64,000 bases of DNA from Fredericiella sp963839515 (GTDB lineage: Bacteria; Chloroflexota; Anaerolineae; Caldilineales; Caldilineaceae): positions 310,001 to 374,000 of the forward strand of contig CAWIVN010000018.1 in assembly GCA_963839515.1 (NCBI GenBank), written 5' to 3'. Every line of letters starts with the position of its first letter. Position 1 is the first letter of the stretch. Below are positions 1 through 9,002 of the stretch, piece after piece. The notes beneath the pieces were generated by a model. That model was not told the origin of the DNA and did no database searches. It worked only from the letters and a program-made list of their open reading frames with translations. The position numbers and the translations under genes were made by a program.

Positions 1-1
1 T

Positions 2-1024
2 TTACGAAGCATACAGGCGGGCGGTAGGGGCTTCGTGGCGGTGGAGGCGGCCGTGCTCGGCCAGGTATTCGAGGTGGGCGAGGGCTTCGGCGACGGCGAA
101 ACGGACTTCGTGCTGGCTGAAGCGGTCGTAGTTGAACACGGCGTAGGAGACCTCGAGGGCGGTCGCCCCATGCGCCGCGGCAGCGTACATAGCCTCGATG
201 CGCTCGGCGTGGTGGTGTTGAAGTTCGGCAATGCGGGTTTGCCAATCAACAATGGGGGCATGATGGCCGGGAAGGGCCAGGTCTACTTCGAGTTCGGCAA
301 GTTGTGCGAGCGAGTGCAGGTAGCGGGCGAGCGGATCGGGTTCGGTGGTGGGCCAGACGCCAATGTTGGGCGTGATGCGCTGGAGGACCTGGTCGCCGCA
401 AAGGATCAGGCAGTCGGCAGCGCTGTAGAAGATGAGCTGGCCGTCGGCGTGGCCGGGCGCGTGGATGGCGGTGAAGTTGCGGCCGCCCATGCGAATCGTG
501 GCGCCGGGATGAATGGCGGTGATCGAGCGCGGGTGCGGGTAGGTCAGCGTGCGCAGGTAGTCCTGCTGGGTGGTAATGACGGTGGCGACGTCAGACGGGA
601 CGCCGGCAGCATGCATGTAGTGGGCGACTACGTCGGCACGGTCGGGCGTGATATCCTCGAGCCAGGTAAGGCGGGCGATGTCGATCTCACGCGGGGAGAG
701 CAGTACCTGGGCGCCGGTCTGCTGCTGGAGCCAGCCGGCAAGACCGAAGTGGTCGGGATGCATGTGGGTGAGCACGATGCGACCGATGCGGTGCGGGTCG
801 ATGGACAGCTCGTGCCAGGCGGACTGCCAGCGGTCACGCAACTCGGGACGGTTGAGGCCGGCATCGAGAATCGTCCAGCCGTCTTCGTCACGCAGCAGGT
901 AGCAGTTGACGTGGTTGAGGGCAAAGGGCAGCGGCTGGCGCAGTTGATAGATGTTCTCGGCTACCTGGCGGAGAGGGTTCTGGACCCCCTGGTGGGTAGT
1001 GGCAGGGGCAGGTGTACTGGTCAT
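2..1024 (-). CDS. MBL-fold metallo-hydrolase
   Basis: Metallo-beta-lactamase-fold hydrolase of about 340 residues. The zinc-binding motif THMHPDH is at residues 86-92, and APGHADGQ and CGDQ follow in the expected order for the second half of the fold. The start is set at the ATG at 1024 because the open frame upstream is Arg/Pro-rich and overlaps the next gene; the beta-sheet start (NIYQLRQPLPF) lies soon after this ATG. The start overlaps the stop of the upstream glycosylase gene by four bases (ATGA), so the two are translationally coupled. The substrate is unknown; glyoxalase II-like thioesters or other hydrolysable esters are typical for this family. The stop codon lies at the window edge (2-4). 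Confidence 0.88.
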   Translation of the reverse strand: MTSTPAPATTHQGVQNPLRQVAENIYQLRQPLPFALNHVNCYLLRDEDGWTILDAGLNRPELRDRWQSAWHELSIDPHRIGRIVLTHMHPDHFGLAGWLQQQTGAQVLLSPREIDIARLTWLEDITPDRADVVAHYMHAAGVPSDVATVITTQQDYLRTLTYPHPRSITAIHPGATIRMGGRNFTAIHAPGHADGQLIFYSAADCLILCGDQVLQRITPNIGVWPTTEPDPLARYLHSLAQLAELEVDLALPGHHAPIVDWQTRIAELQHHHAERIEAMYAAAAHGATALEVSYAVFNYDRFSQHEVRFAVAEALAHLEYLAEHGRLHRHEAPTARLYAS

Positions 1025-1644
1025 GATTTGCGTGCTCTCGTCGATAGATAGTGATGCCACAGGATGCGGGCGGCGACGGCGCGGTAGGGGCGCCAGGGTT
1101 CGGCCAGTGTCTCCAGCTCCTGCGGTGTCGGGCGCTGAGGGAGTGCCTTGATCTCCTGGGCGGCGACGAGCAGGCCGAGGTCGTAGTGCGGCCAGGCGTC
1201 GGGGCGGCCGAGGGCCATGAGCAGGTAGACCTCTGCAGTCCACGGGCCGATACCCTTGAGGGCGACCAAGGACTTGCGCACGGCGTCGTCGTCCATGGCG
1301 TCCAGGCTGTGCGGATCGAAGCGGCCTTCCTCGATGGCGGCGGCCAGGTAACGGGTGTAGGCCGTCTTCTGGCGGCTGAAGCCGATAGTGCGCAGCGTAG
1401 CATCGTCGAGTTGCAGGACGCTTGCCGGAGTGATCTCACCGATGGCGGCGGCGAGGCGGTCGTAGGCGGCGCGGGCAGAGGCGAGTGAGACCTGCTGTTC
1501 AAGGATCATCAGGACCAGCGTGGAAAAGCCAGGTTCACGCGCCCAGAGCGGTGGCGGGCCAAAGCGGGCGACGATCTGAGCGAGGTCGGCGTCCGATTGG
1601 GTAAGGTATTCCACAGCGGTGAGGAGGGAGGCGTCGGTGAGCAT
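1021..1644 (-). CDS. DNA-3-methyladenine glycosylase II-like (HhH-GPD)
   Basis: Base-excision repair glycosylase of the helix-hairpin-helix GPD superfamily, 207 residues, AlkA-like without the AlkA N-terminal domain. The hairpin motif LKGIGPWTAEVYL covers residues 129-141, and the catalytic aspartate is probably D155 in YDLGLL. It should remove alkylated purines from DNA. The start at 1644 is preferred over the ATG at 1683 because a GAAAGGA Shine-Dalgarno-like stretch lies just upstream. It is the first gene of a two-gene operon with the MBL hydrolase (4-bp overlap). No iron-sulfur cluster loop is visible at the C-terminus, which argues against an EndoIII or MutY role. Confidence 0.87.
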   Translation of the reverse strand: MLTDASLLTAVEYLTQSDADLAQIVARFGPPPLWAREPGFSTLVLMILEQQVSLASARAAYDRLAAAIGEITPASVLQLDDATLRTIGFSRQKTAYTRYLAAAIEEGRFDPHSLDAMDDDAVRKSLVALKGIGPWTAEVYLLMALGRPDAWPHYDLGLLVAAQEIKALPQRPTPQELETLAEPWRPYRAVAARILWHHYLSTRARKS

Positions 1645-1701
1645 GAGTGTGCGTCCTTTCGAGGGGAGTAGTATAGCACGCAACGCTTCCCGGAAGGGGG
1701 T

Positions 1702-3297
1702 CTATGCGAACATGCGGAAGTCGCGGAGGGTTTGGTGAAATTCGTTGAGGTAGAGCTGGGCCACGCCTTGGTTGGCAGCGATGACGTAGAGATCGTGCGA
1801 GTAGGTGGAGGTGTTGTACCAGTTGAAGCTGCCTTCGAGGACTTTATAGTCATCGATGACGCAGTATTTGCTGTGGATGGGACAGAAGGGGACGGGCTGG
1901 TCGTGCTTGCCATAGGCGAGTAGGACGGGGACGCCGGCGCGCTTGAGACGGTAGACGGCGGGCAGCAAGGGGCGGGCGAGTTCTTCGGCCATGGTGTATG
2001 CGCGGCCGGGGTCGCCCTTGCGCGCCAGGTGACCGTTGAGGATCACCTGGACGTCGACGCCGCGGCCCTGAGCCTGGATAAGGGCGTCGATCACACTGTC
2101 CTCGTGCTCGCCGGTCATCTCGCCGATGAGGAAGAGGCAGAGCTTGATCGAGCGCTGGGCGCGGTGAATTTCGGAGAGGATAGCCTGGTGAGGGCGGTAG
2201 CGATGGCCGTTGGGCAGGAGCTGGCGGCCATAGGTGTAGAGCAGATTGAAGGGGCTGAGCGGATCGACGGTATATTTCTGGATGACGCCGCCGCGGATGC
2301 TCTGAAAAATGTTGTCGAGCAGGCGCGCTATGCCCTTGGAGTGGAAGCTCATGCCCGATTCCCAGTTAACGCCCCAGCGATCGAAGGTGATGTTGAACGA
2401 GCCTAGGATTGAGGTCCGGTCACCAAAGATGATGAACTTATTGTGCATGTCGGGGGCGACCTCAATCTTGGGATGCTTGGGCGTGCAAAAGACGCCGACC
2501 AGCTCGATGCCCGATTTCTTGAGGTTGTGATAGTTGGGACTGTTGGTAAGCGTCATCTTGCGCCAGTCCACCTGCACCTGGACGAGCACGCCGTTGGCCG
2601 CAGCGTGGAGCAGGTGATTGGTGAAGTCGGTGTCGTCGATGCAGTCTACGCAGACCTTGATCGTGTGCAGTCGGTCGGGCTGCGCCCAGCGCTTGCGAAT
2701 GACGGCATCGATCTGGTCGTGGATATAGCGCTTGGGGTGGTACGGATGGTAAGGCACGCCCTTGGTGAACTTGGGCGTGAGGTTGAGCGAGTCGAAATGG
2801 CCGTTGATCCAGTCTACGTCCCGCTGGAGCATGCCACTATCGGCCTCCACCGTGCGCCAGGAATTGGAAGTAGCGTGCTCGCCGCTGAGCGGGCGGCGTT
2901 GGTAGCTGTCGTCGTCGAAGTGGTGGCCGTCCATCCAGATGTATTCGTACTCAGATGGAATTGAGTGCTCTTCGAGGTGAACGATGTAGGCAAACTTGAC
3001 GGCGGTGATGCGGCCGAGGCCCTTGGGGAAGGGATGGACGAAGAAATCACGCGTGACGCGCTGATGGTAGTTCCAGGCAATGTTGCGCGGCTCGGTATCG
3101 ACCATAAAGCGTTCGACTACGCCGTCGCTGCGATAGACCTTGAGCAGCACCTTGACGTTGAGCTCGCGGCCCCATAGGACGTCGAAGCGGATCTTACCCC
3201 AACGCAGAAAGAAGACCTCTTTGAAGTCGTTTTGACGCGGAAAAGTGGTACCCAACTGGCCTTCGATGGGTGTGGCGTATTGTTCGGCGTATGGCAT
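1702..3297 (-). CDS. Phospholipase D-like protein with two HKD motifs
   Basis: Protein of 531 residues in the PLD superfamily. Two HKD half-sites are visible: MHNKFIIFGD at 284-293 followed by GSFN, and HSKYCVID at 475-482 followed by GSFNW, so a complete active site can form within one chain. The first about 150 residues are an aromatic-rich beta domain (FFLRWGKIRFDVLWGRE) resembling a carbohydrate-binding sandwich. No signal peptide or membrane segment is evident. The start at 3297 has an AGGA ribosome site 8 nt upstream and follows the stop of the upstream nuclease-like gene by 10 bp, so they form an operon. The substrate may be phospholipid or nucleic acid; the sequence does not decide. 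Confidence 0.85.
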   Translation of the reverse strand: MPYAEQYATPIEGQLGTTFPRQNDFKEVFFLRWGKIRFDVLWGRELNVKVLLKVYRSDGVVERFMVDTEPRNIAWNYHQRVTRDFFVHPFPKGLGRITAVKFAYIVHLEEHSIPSEYEYIWMDGHHFDDDSYQRRPLSGEHATSNSWRTVEADSGMLQRDVDWINGHFDSLNLTPKFTKGVPYHPYHPKRYIHDQIDAVIRKRWAQPDRLHTIKVCVDCIDDTDFTNHLLHAAANGVLVQVQVDWRKMTLTNSPNYHNLKKSGIELVGVFCTPKHPKIEVAPDMHNKFIIFGDRTSILGSFNITFDRWGVNWESGMSFHSKGIARLLDNIFQSIRGGVIQKYTVDPLSPFNLLYTYGRQLLPNGHRYRPHQAILSEIHRAQRSIKLCLFLIGEMTGEHEDSVIDALIQAQGRGVDVQVILNGHLARKGDPGRAYTMAEELARPLLPAVYRLKRAGVPVLLAYGKHDQPVPFCPIHSKYCVIDDYKVLEGSFNWYNTSTYSHDLYVIAANQGVAQLYLNEFHQTLRDFRMFA

Positions 3298-3307
3298 GGC
3301 GGTGTTC

Positions 3308-4915
3308 CTAGGCAACTTCGAATGTGACCATGAAGCCCTCATGGTCGGAGACGCGGCCGTAGTCGTGATCTAGAAAGAGGCGGCGGGCAGCGGTGGGTTT
3401 TAGACGGCTGCCGCGCTTGGCCCAGATGTAGTCGATGCGGCCGTCGTCGCGCAGCCAGTGAGCCAGATTGGCCGGCTCATTGTGGGCGCGCTTGCGGAAG
3501 ACTCGGTCAAAGATTTTGCCGGCGGTCTGCTTGAGGAACTGGTCTTCATAGTCCGAGGTATGGATGACATGGGCGTAGCCTTCGGCGCCGGCCTTGACGT
3601 TGAAGTCGCCGCAGATAATGGTAGCGGCGATATCGGCGCTGTGGCCGGCGTTGGCCCAGGCGGCGAGGGCGTCGAACTGCTGGCTGAAGCCGTCCTGCCA
3701 CCAGCTCAGGTGCGTGGAGAAGACGTTGACGAGGCCGAAATGGGGGACGTCCACCTGGGCGAGCACGGCCTTGCGGGCGTGGATACTGTAGACGTCCTGC
3801 GTGGCAGAGACGTAGCGGCCTTCCGTGTGACGGAAAGGGAAGCGGCTGAGGATGGCCACGCCTTCGCGGTAGCGGTCGAAACCGAGGTGCGCCCAGTCGG
3901 CGTGCAGGTGGTACTTGTGGTCGAGGCGCTCGCAAATGATTTTGGCGGCGTTGGAGTTCCAGTCACCCAGGCCGTTGTTCCAGTTTTCGCCCACTTCTTG
4001 GAGGCAGATCAAGTCGATTTCGAGCTCGTTGATGGCGCGGGCGACCTGCGAAAACTTGTAGTCCTGGTTGGCTTCCTGGTACGTGTGCAGGTTGAGGGTA
4101 AGAACCTTGAGGTCAGCGTGGCGGGCGGTGTAGTTGCGGCCACGGTTGTTGTCCCAGCGTTCGCCGCCGGCAGTAGTGCAGCCGGCGGCGTATTCGACAC
4201 GATAGGCGTCGCGAATGCGTAGGCGCGCGGTCCAGATTTGGACACCGTACTGGTTGGGGTTGCGGGCGACGCTCTGTTGAGCCTTATCCCAGTGGTCGCG
4301 GGCGTAGAAGCAGGGGGTGCGCTGCTTGGTACGCCAGCCGTCGACGCTCCACTCGACGAAGACTTCCTGCGGTTCAACGGCAGGGCCGATGGCCACGTCG
4401 ACGGTAAGCGTCTTCTGGTCCAGTTGGAGCCGCGGCTGGTGGCCAATGTGGAGGAGGTCGAGGCTCTCGCCCAGGCGCAGACCGGCGTCGGCCTGGCATG
4501 TGAAGTGACCGCGAAAGTTGGCGTGTGGGGTGCCTGGGGTGGGCTTGCACCAGTATTCGGCGCCGCCGGAGCGATAGGAGGCGACGAACTCGACGTTGCC
4601 GGGGAGCGAGGCAGTGGGGGAGGACTGGCGCCAGGTACGGGCAAGCCAGATTTCGCCATCTTCACCGCTCGGAGACCACCAGGCCGCGGACAGGGTCTGC
4701 CAGCCGCCGTCTTCGCCGGTCCAGCGCACTTCGACCTGCTTGTCGTAGGCGAGGTTACGCACGTAGAAGCAGAAGGTGAGCGCCTGCTGGGCGACGCCAC
4801 GCTTGCGCGAGATGGTATTTTCGACGTAGAGGAGTTGGATCTCGTTCAAGCGTGTGTGATCCGATCTTGCAAGTAGCCAGTGGTGCTGCGCAGGTAGCGG
4901 TGGGCATTGTAGCAT
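3308..4915 (-). CDS. Endonuclease/exonuclease/phosphatase-family protein with N-terminal CBM21-like module
   Basis: About 535 residues. The N-terminal 25-110 region has VRNLAYDKQVEVRWT followed by GGWQT, the pattern of carbohydrate-binding module family 21 (starch-binding), and a second beta domain follows at about 145-245. The C-terminal half (about 268-535) is an endonuclease/exonuclease/phosphatase domain: LTLNLHTY, ICLQEVGENW (metal-binding Glu), CGDFNVKAG, RIDYIWAK and the final SDHEG. It should be a metal-dependent phosphodiesterase or phosphomonoesterase. There is no signal peptide. It is transcribed ahead of the PLD-like gene with a 10-bp gap. The exact start is uncertain; the ATG at 4915 is the first in frame, and the upstream region contains no clear ribosome site. 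Confidence 0.83.
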   Translation of the reverse strand: MLQCPPLPAQHHWLLARSDHTRLNEIQLLYVENTISRKRGVAQQALTFCFYVRNLAYDKQVEVRWTGEDGGWQTLSAAWWSPSGEDGEIWLARTWRQSSPTASLPGNVEFVASYRSGGAEYWCKPTPGTPHANFRGHFTCQADAGLRLGESLDLLHIGHQPRLQLDQKTLTVDVAIGPAVEPQEVFVEWSVDGWRTKQRTPCFYARDHWDKAQQSVARNPNQYGVQIWTARLRIRDAYRVEYAAGCTTAGGERWDNNRGRNYTARHADLKVLTLNLHTYQEANQDYKFSQVARAINELEIDLICLQEVGENWNNGLGDWNSNAAKIICERLDHKYHLHADWAHLGFDRYREGVAILSRFPFRHTEGRYVSATQDVYSIHARKAVLAQVDVPHFGLVNVFSTHLSWWQDGFSQQFDALAAWANAGHSADIAATIICGDFNVKAGAEGYAHVIHTSDYEDQFLKQTAGKIFDRVFRKRAHNEPANLAHWLRDDGRIDYIWAKRGSRLKPTAARRLFLDHDYGRVSDHEGFMVTFEVA

Positions 4916-5220
4916 ATGAGGTGGTGAGCGCAGCTGCGACCTAGCCAGTTAACCAGGTTTTGGCCTAAACCGTGGGGGGGTGTACAGTGGAGTGGGGGCG
5001 TGTTAGACTGTACGGAGCACGCGGAACACGGGCACGTGGGCGTGCCCATAGACCCGCACGAGGGCGTGGCGGGCGGCCCGCATAAAAGCATGCGGGCTAC
5101 GCGGGATGTTTGTGCGGAAGTGTGTGAGTTGTTAACGAACGGTGGGGCAGGCTCCGACGCAAGCGTCGGCGGATGCCTGCGGTCCGATGAGAGTATTTTG
5201 AAAAGAATGGAGCCATTCAA
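4916..5220. other. Intergenic divergent promoter region
   Basis: No gene is supported here. The stretch separates two divergent operons and must hold both promoters. It contains one copy of a dispersed palindromic repeat (5013-5107). A GGAG ribosome site lies 8 nt before the ATG at 5221. No riboswitch could be recognised. Confidence 0.5.
5013..5107 (+). repeat. Dispersed double-hairpin repeat, family A copy 1
   Basis: Contains GGGCACG-tggg-CGTGCCC, a perfect 7-bp stem, followed by an imperfect stem beginning CCCGCACG and ending near CGGGCTACGC. The same arrangement recurs at 35982-36031 and, reversed, at 56701-56753 and 62482-62532. This copy has an extra about 20 bp between the second hairpin and the terminal CTACGC. 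Confidence 0.7.
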
Positions 5221-5625
5221 ATGAGTGAGCGGAAAATTCGAGTGTTGGTGGCAAAGCCGGGATTGGACGGGCACGATCGCGGGGCCAAGGTGGTGGCACG
5301 GTCGCTGCGCGATGCGGGGTTTGAGGTGATCTATACGGGGATCCGCCAGACGCCGCAGATGATTGCCGAGGCGGCGTTGCAGGAAGACGTCGATGTGGTC
5401 GGCCTGAGCATTCTGTCGGGCGCGCACCTGACGCTGTGCCCCAAGGTGGTTGAGCTGCTGCGGGCGCAGGGGCAGCAGAATGTGCTGGTGCTGGTAGGCG
5501 GCATCGTGCCCGACGAGGATGTCGAGAAGCTGAAGGCGGCGGGGATCGAGGGCGTGTTTGGCCCCGGTACGTCGACGCAGGCGATCGCCGATTTTATCAA
5601 CCAGAATGCCAAGGTCGCGGCCTGA
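5221..5625 (+). CDS. Cobalamin-binding protein (methylmalonyl-CoA mutase small-subunit type)
   Basis: A 134-residue stand-alone B12-binding domain. The diagnostic DGHDRG motif (about residues 17-22) supplies the lower-ligand histidine for base-off adenosylcobalamin, and GLSILSGAH and VGGIVPDED are typical of the mutase C-terminal Rossmann domain. It corresponds to the small subunit of split acyl-CoA mutases (McmB/IcmB type), which needs a separate catalytic subunit not present in this window. The GTPase chaperone MeaB follows 28 bp downstream on the same strand, which supports a role in methylmalonyl-CoA or isobutyryl-CoA rearrangement. The length matches stand-alone subunits. Confidence 0.93.
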   Translation: MSERKIRVLVAKPGLDGHDRGAKVVARSLRDAGFEVIYTGIRQTPQMIAEAALQEDVDVVGLSILSGAHLTLCPKVVELLRAQGQQNVLVLVGGIVPDEDVEKLKAAGIEGVFGPGTSTQAIADFINQNAKVAA

Positions 5626-5653
5626 TTTAGGCGGCTTCGGAAAGGCGGCCTAG

Positions 5654-6697
5654 ATGAGCAAGGCGACAGCGCAACCGCGTCTGGACGCCGCCGGGCTGGT
5701 GCAGGGAGTGTTGAGCGGGGACCGCCTTCTATTGGCGCGGGCGATCAGCCGCGCCGAAAATCAGGAGGCGGACGCGGCAGAACTGCTGGCGGCGCTCTAC
5801 CCTCACACCGGCAAGGCGCATATTGTGGGCGTCACGGGCGCCCCAGGTACGGGCAAATCCACCCTGGTTACAACGTTAACGCAGAGCTACCGGCAGGCGG
5901 GCATGACCGTGGGCGTGGTGGCGATCGACCCGACCAGCCCCTTTACGGGCGGTGCGCTGCTGGGCGACCGCGTGCGCATGCGGGCGCTCGCCGGCGACCC
6001 GGGCGTATTTGTGCGCAGCATGGCCACGCGCGGCAGCCTGGGCGGGCTGAGCAAAACGACGGGCGACGTGGTGACGGTGTTAGACGCGGCCGGGTTTGAT
6101 CGCATCATCGTCGAGACGGTAGGCGTGGGCCAGGCCGAAGTGGAGATTGCCAGCACGGCGCATACGACCCTGGTGGTGGAAGCGCCGGGGCTGGGCGACG
6201 AGGTGCAGGCAATCAAGGCGGGCATCTTGGAGATTGCCGACGTGCTGGTGGTCAACAAGGCCGACCGTCCGGGGGTCGACAAGACGCTGCGGGCGCTGGA
6301 GATGATGCTGGAGATTGAAAACGGCGGCGCGCGCATGATCCGGCATCACGGCCAGCTGCTGCGCGTGGAGACGCCGGCGGCGATGGCGGCGGATTGGGAC
6401 GACGAGAACCGCTGGAAGGTGGTCGTCATGAAGACCGTGGCCACAGATGGCAATGGCATATTTGAGCTGCGCGAGCGGATCGAATCGCACCGGCGCTGGC
6501 TGGTGGAGTCGGGCGAGATGGGGATCCGCGAGCAGCTGCGGATTGCGAACACCTTGGAGAACATCGTGCGGGCGGAATTGAACCGGCGCATTTTGGCGCG
6601 GCTGCCCGAGGCGGGCATGAGCGGGATGGTGGAGGCGATCCGGGCGCGCGAGACGGACCCGTATACGGCGGCGGGGAAGTTGCTGGCGGGGATGTAG
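5654..6697 (+). CDS. meaB: MeaB/ArgK GTPase, B12-mutase chaperone
   Basis: G3E-family P-loop GTPase of 347 residues that protects and reloads adenosylcobalamin-dependent acyl-CoA mutases. The P-loop GAPGTGKSTL is at about 60-69, followed by VVAIDPTSPF, GDRVRM, ETVGVGQAEVE (switch region) and the base-specificity motif VVNKAD. The C-terminal helix-rich dimerisation segment is present. The length is as expected for the family. It lies 28 bp after the B12-binding subunit, and both should be co-transcribed. A strong hairpin directly downstream (6701-6734) probably ends the operon. Confidence 0.95.
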   Translation: MSKATAQPRLDAAGLVQGVLSGDRLLLARAISRAENQEADAAELLAALYPHTGKAHIVGVTGAPGTGKSTLVTTLTQSYRQAGMTVGVVAIDPTSPFTGGALLGDRVRMRALAGDPGVFVRSMATRGSLGGLSKTTGDVVTVLDAAGFDRIIVETVGVGQAEVEIASTAHTTLVVEAPGLGDEVQAIKAGILEIADVLVVNKADRPGVDKTLRALEMMLEIENGGARMIRHHGQLLRVETPAAMAADWDDENRWKVVVMKTVATDGNGIFELRERIESHRRWLVESGEMGIREQLRIANTLENIVRAELNRRILARLPEAGMSGMVEAIRARETDPYTAAGKLLAGM

Positions 6698-6700
6698 GCG

Positions 6701-6734
6701 GTAACCAGACGGCGACGGGGTCGCCATCAGTTAC
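6701..6734 (+). terminator. Hairpin after meaB, probable terminator
   Basis: GGCGAC-ggg-GTCGCC forms a perfect 6-bp stem, framed by outer arms GTAAC and GTTAC, four bases after the meaB stop codon; a short T stretch (CTTTAG) follows. The T run is weak, so intrinsic termination is likely but not certain. Confidence 0.6.
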
Positions 6735-6791
6735 TTTAGAACTGTACCAAGCACGATAGCACAGGCGGCAGCTCTGGATCCAGGTGAAGGA

Positions 6792-7100
6792 TCAATTGTT
6801 GGTGCCCGTATTGTTCTGGTGTGCCTGTACAGCAATTTCCTTGTCACTCGTTATGATCTGCGCATAGCTTGCATTGTCGTTTACTACGAGGGCAAGATCG
6901 TACTCGTCAATTGCGGCGGCGCAATTGTCTTCAAAGTAGAGAACATTGCCCAAAGATTGTGTGCGCCGGCGCTGCTGGGAGCGAATTGGAGTGCGCGTTC
7001 GGCAGATAGGTGGATGCCCAGCAGAAACTCGCTTCTTTGCTTGTCCGACACAGGCGGCCTGGCTTTGTCTCGATCTACAACATGGTAGTTGATCCAACGA
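6792..7100 (-). pseudogene. Degenerate coding remnant, unknown function
   Basis: No intact gene is supported between 6735 and 7268. On the minus strand two frames give protein-like stretches that join at a frameshift near 6970: one with DKQRSEFLLGIHLSAERAL, the other with LYFEDNCAAAIDEYDLALVV and ending TSDKEIAVQAHQ. This looks like the C-terminal remains of a gene. I do not recognise the family, and the N-terminal part cannot be found. Confidence 0.25.
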
Positions 7101-7268
7101 CATGCTCGTCGTAAACATAGGTATGAGACTAGAATTGTGTATCACGCTGTAGACATGAGCATACATGACAGCGAACAGAGCAAAGCCCTCAATTCTCAAC
7201 TTGCCAGCAACCCAGCCAGCGGTTGTCGACGGAAGTTGGGGTTTCAAACCAGGAGACAACATGCCGCA

Positions 7269-8173
7269 TTAGAGTTCGGCTTCCAAATTGCTATTGTCTA
7301 TGAGGCTGCGCCCGACTGAAGATTGTACGCTCTGCATTTCGGACTCATCCTTGAAGATCTTGCGCACGGTGCGGTCGAGCAGCTTCCATATGTAGCGAGC
7401 GCTATTTCCAGCAACAAAGCTGGCTAGGCAAAGGGTCGCTACGACAACGAAGGGTAGCTCGGTTAGATGCACCTGGACATGGCAAGTCGGGATAGCTATG
7501 GCGGTAAGGCCGGAAAGTATGATAATGGATGTAGCTGCACCCCGCAGAGCGCCAATCCGGAAGGGCGACATACCACCCAAAGTAGTTATTATTGAACAGA
7601 CCTTTGCCCGTCCAGTAGGTAGGAGTGCAAAGACACCAAGCGATACCGCCCAGAAAACCCCAGACAACCGTGTAAAAGGGTACACTGATGGCTTCGGTCA
7701 AGTGGACCGTGGTTCGGACAAAGTCAACTACAGTGTCGAGCGCGTTTAGGTTGGGAGGCAGCACCTCAAGCCGTGAGCCGAGCGAAGCCAAGCATGCCCA
7801 GGTAGAAGAACTGCACGGCGATGGCCCCAACGCCAACCCGTGCACGCTCGTCGCTTTCCCTGAGATTCAGCCTGGAGCCCACATCCTGCCACGCGCGTAG
7901 TAGGCCTTCGCAATCTCAAATTCGTTCGGGCTTTTCCAGTGCCTGGGCGCTGTACATGAGGTAGCCAGTGACAACTGTCAGATCTGCATTTGGCCATTTG
8001 TCGATATGCAATAGTGCTTGATCAAAGGTGTCGTCAATCTTCTGCTTGAGATTCTTGGCCTCGTTTTTGGCCGGTTCTGGAGCAGGGGGTGGAAGCGCGT
8101 TACCATTGCTAGCATCCAGATTGGTGACTGGAGACGACGGAAGATTCGAATAGCTGTAGGTGTCGACGGCCAT
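7269..8173 (-). pseudogene. Frameshifted membrane-protein gene, unknown family
   Basis: A start codon at 8173 has a near-perfect ribosome site (AAGGAGG, 7 nt spacing) and opens an 85-residue N-terminal part (MAVDTYSYSNLPSSPVTNLD, then a Pro-rich linker and a helical KQKIDDTFDQALLHIDKW segment) that ends at 7916. Protein-like sequence continues in other frames: DVGSRLNLRESDERARV and VQFFYLGMLGFARL, then LNALDTVVDFVRTTVHLTEA with a hydrophobic VWGFLGGIAW, then IIILSGLTAIAI, VVVATLCLASFVAG and a charged tail ending at 7269. Together they suggest one gene of about 300 residues with a soluble N-terminus and three or four membrane helices, broken by at least one stop and two indels. Decay and sequencing errors cannot be told apart. 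Confidence 0.5.
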
Positions 8174-8215
8174 AGGAAGACCTCCTTGTCGGTTTTCTAG
8201 TACAAACAGAGACAC

Positions 8216-8638
8216 AGCATTCTATCCACCTAAATTATCGCGCAGTTATACGGAAAAGATAATAGCGGTTTCGGAGAGCGTCACGACTTGGAGACCTATT
8301 CGAGCGGCGGCAAGAGCCAGGCACACTCTGTGCACGCCTGGGTGCTGGAAGGATGTCGATTGAGGCACGCCGGGGCTGGAGGCTGGGACACCAAGATAGG
8401 CGGCGACGGCAGCACATCACCGCGCCACTTTGTGGCGATTCAGCTTACTGCCCAGGATCGAACACGATCCGAAGACCACCTCGGTCACATTCGTAGTTGC
8501 TTGTTCAGTGGAGTAGCCGGGGCGCATGGCGCAAGCGAAAGTTAAGGTCATTGAGAAAGGAGCCCACACACAGTCTCCTACTCCCCGTGTTCGCTCGCAA
8601 CCTCCCGTCGCACTGGCTATGGCCGTCTCACCTTGGCT
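8216..8638. other. Intergenic, no supported gene
   Basis: Only short, composition-poor open frames occur here and none has a ribosome site with a recognisable product. I see nothing supportable apart from the upstream region of the broken membrane-protein gene. Confidence 0.4.
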
Positions 8639-8827
8639 TTATGCAACAGCAAGTGTGACTACCAAAATTGCAGGTATCCGTTCAAGTTGACCTTTGGGTT
8701 CTGAGCCACGGGTATCGCGCTGCATACGCACCGCAGCTTCAATTATTGCGCTTACCTGCCCCAAAATGATCTCGCCTTTCTTTTCTTGTCCTAAGCTTGT
8801 TACGCTCTCGACATTTAGGTTTTTCAC
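8639..8827 (-). CDS. Small hypothetical protein
   Basis: A 62-codon frame starting with GTG at 8827, preceded at short distance by AAGGTG. The product is hydrophilic with alternating helix-like character (VTSLGQEKKGEIILGQVSAI) and a hydrophobic end (AILVVTLAVA). The family is not recognised. It lies downstream of the peptidase/inhibitor pair on the same strand, beyond a perfect hairpin that probably separates the transcripts. It could be a fragment of a longer decayed gene, since this neighbourhood holds several. Confidence 0.3.
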   Translation of the reverse strand: MKNLNVESVTSLGQEKKGEIILGQVSAIIEAAVRMQRDTRGSEPKGQLERIPAILVVTLAVA

Positions 8828-8874
8828 GGCACCTTATGTAGCGAAACGCACTGGGATGTCGCGAAAAGACGGCG

Positions 8875-8922
8875 AACATTCCACTTCGGCCGCGTACGGT
8901 CACGCGGCCGAAGTGGAATGTT
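8875..8922. terminator. Perfect 21-bp inverted repeat
   Basis: Arms AACATTCCACTTCGGCCGCGT (21 bases, 8875-8895) and its exact complement (8902-8922) enclose a 6-nt loop. The hairpin lies about 80 bp beyond the stop of the minus-strand peptidase operon, so it is probably its terminator. The arms are unusually long and perfect for that role. Confidence 0.6.
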
Positions 8923-9002
8923 TGCTCGCACTTTGCTCAACAAGACCCTCTATTAACAGCGGGCACTAGACAACATCCAAGTCAAGATCCGTTGCGAAAA
9001 CC

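Noticed and set aside
1025..1243. N-terminal extension of the MBL hydrolase frame
   Set aside because: Pro/Arg-rich sequence lying inside the glycosylase gene; the ATG at 1024 gives the usual N-terminus.
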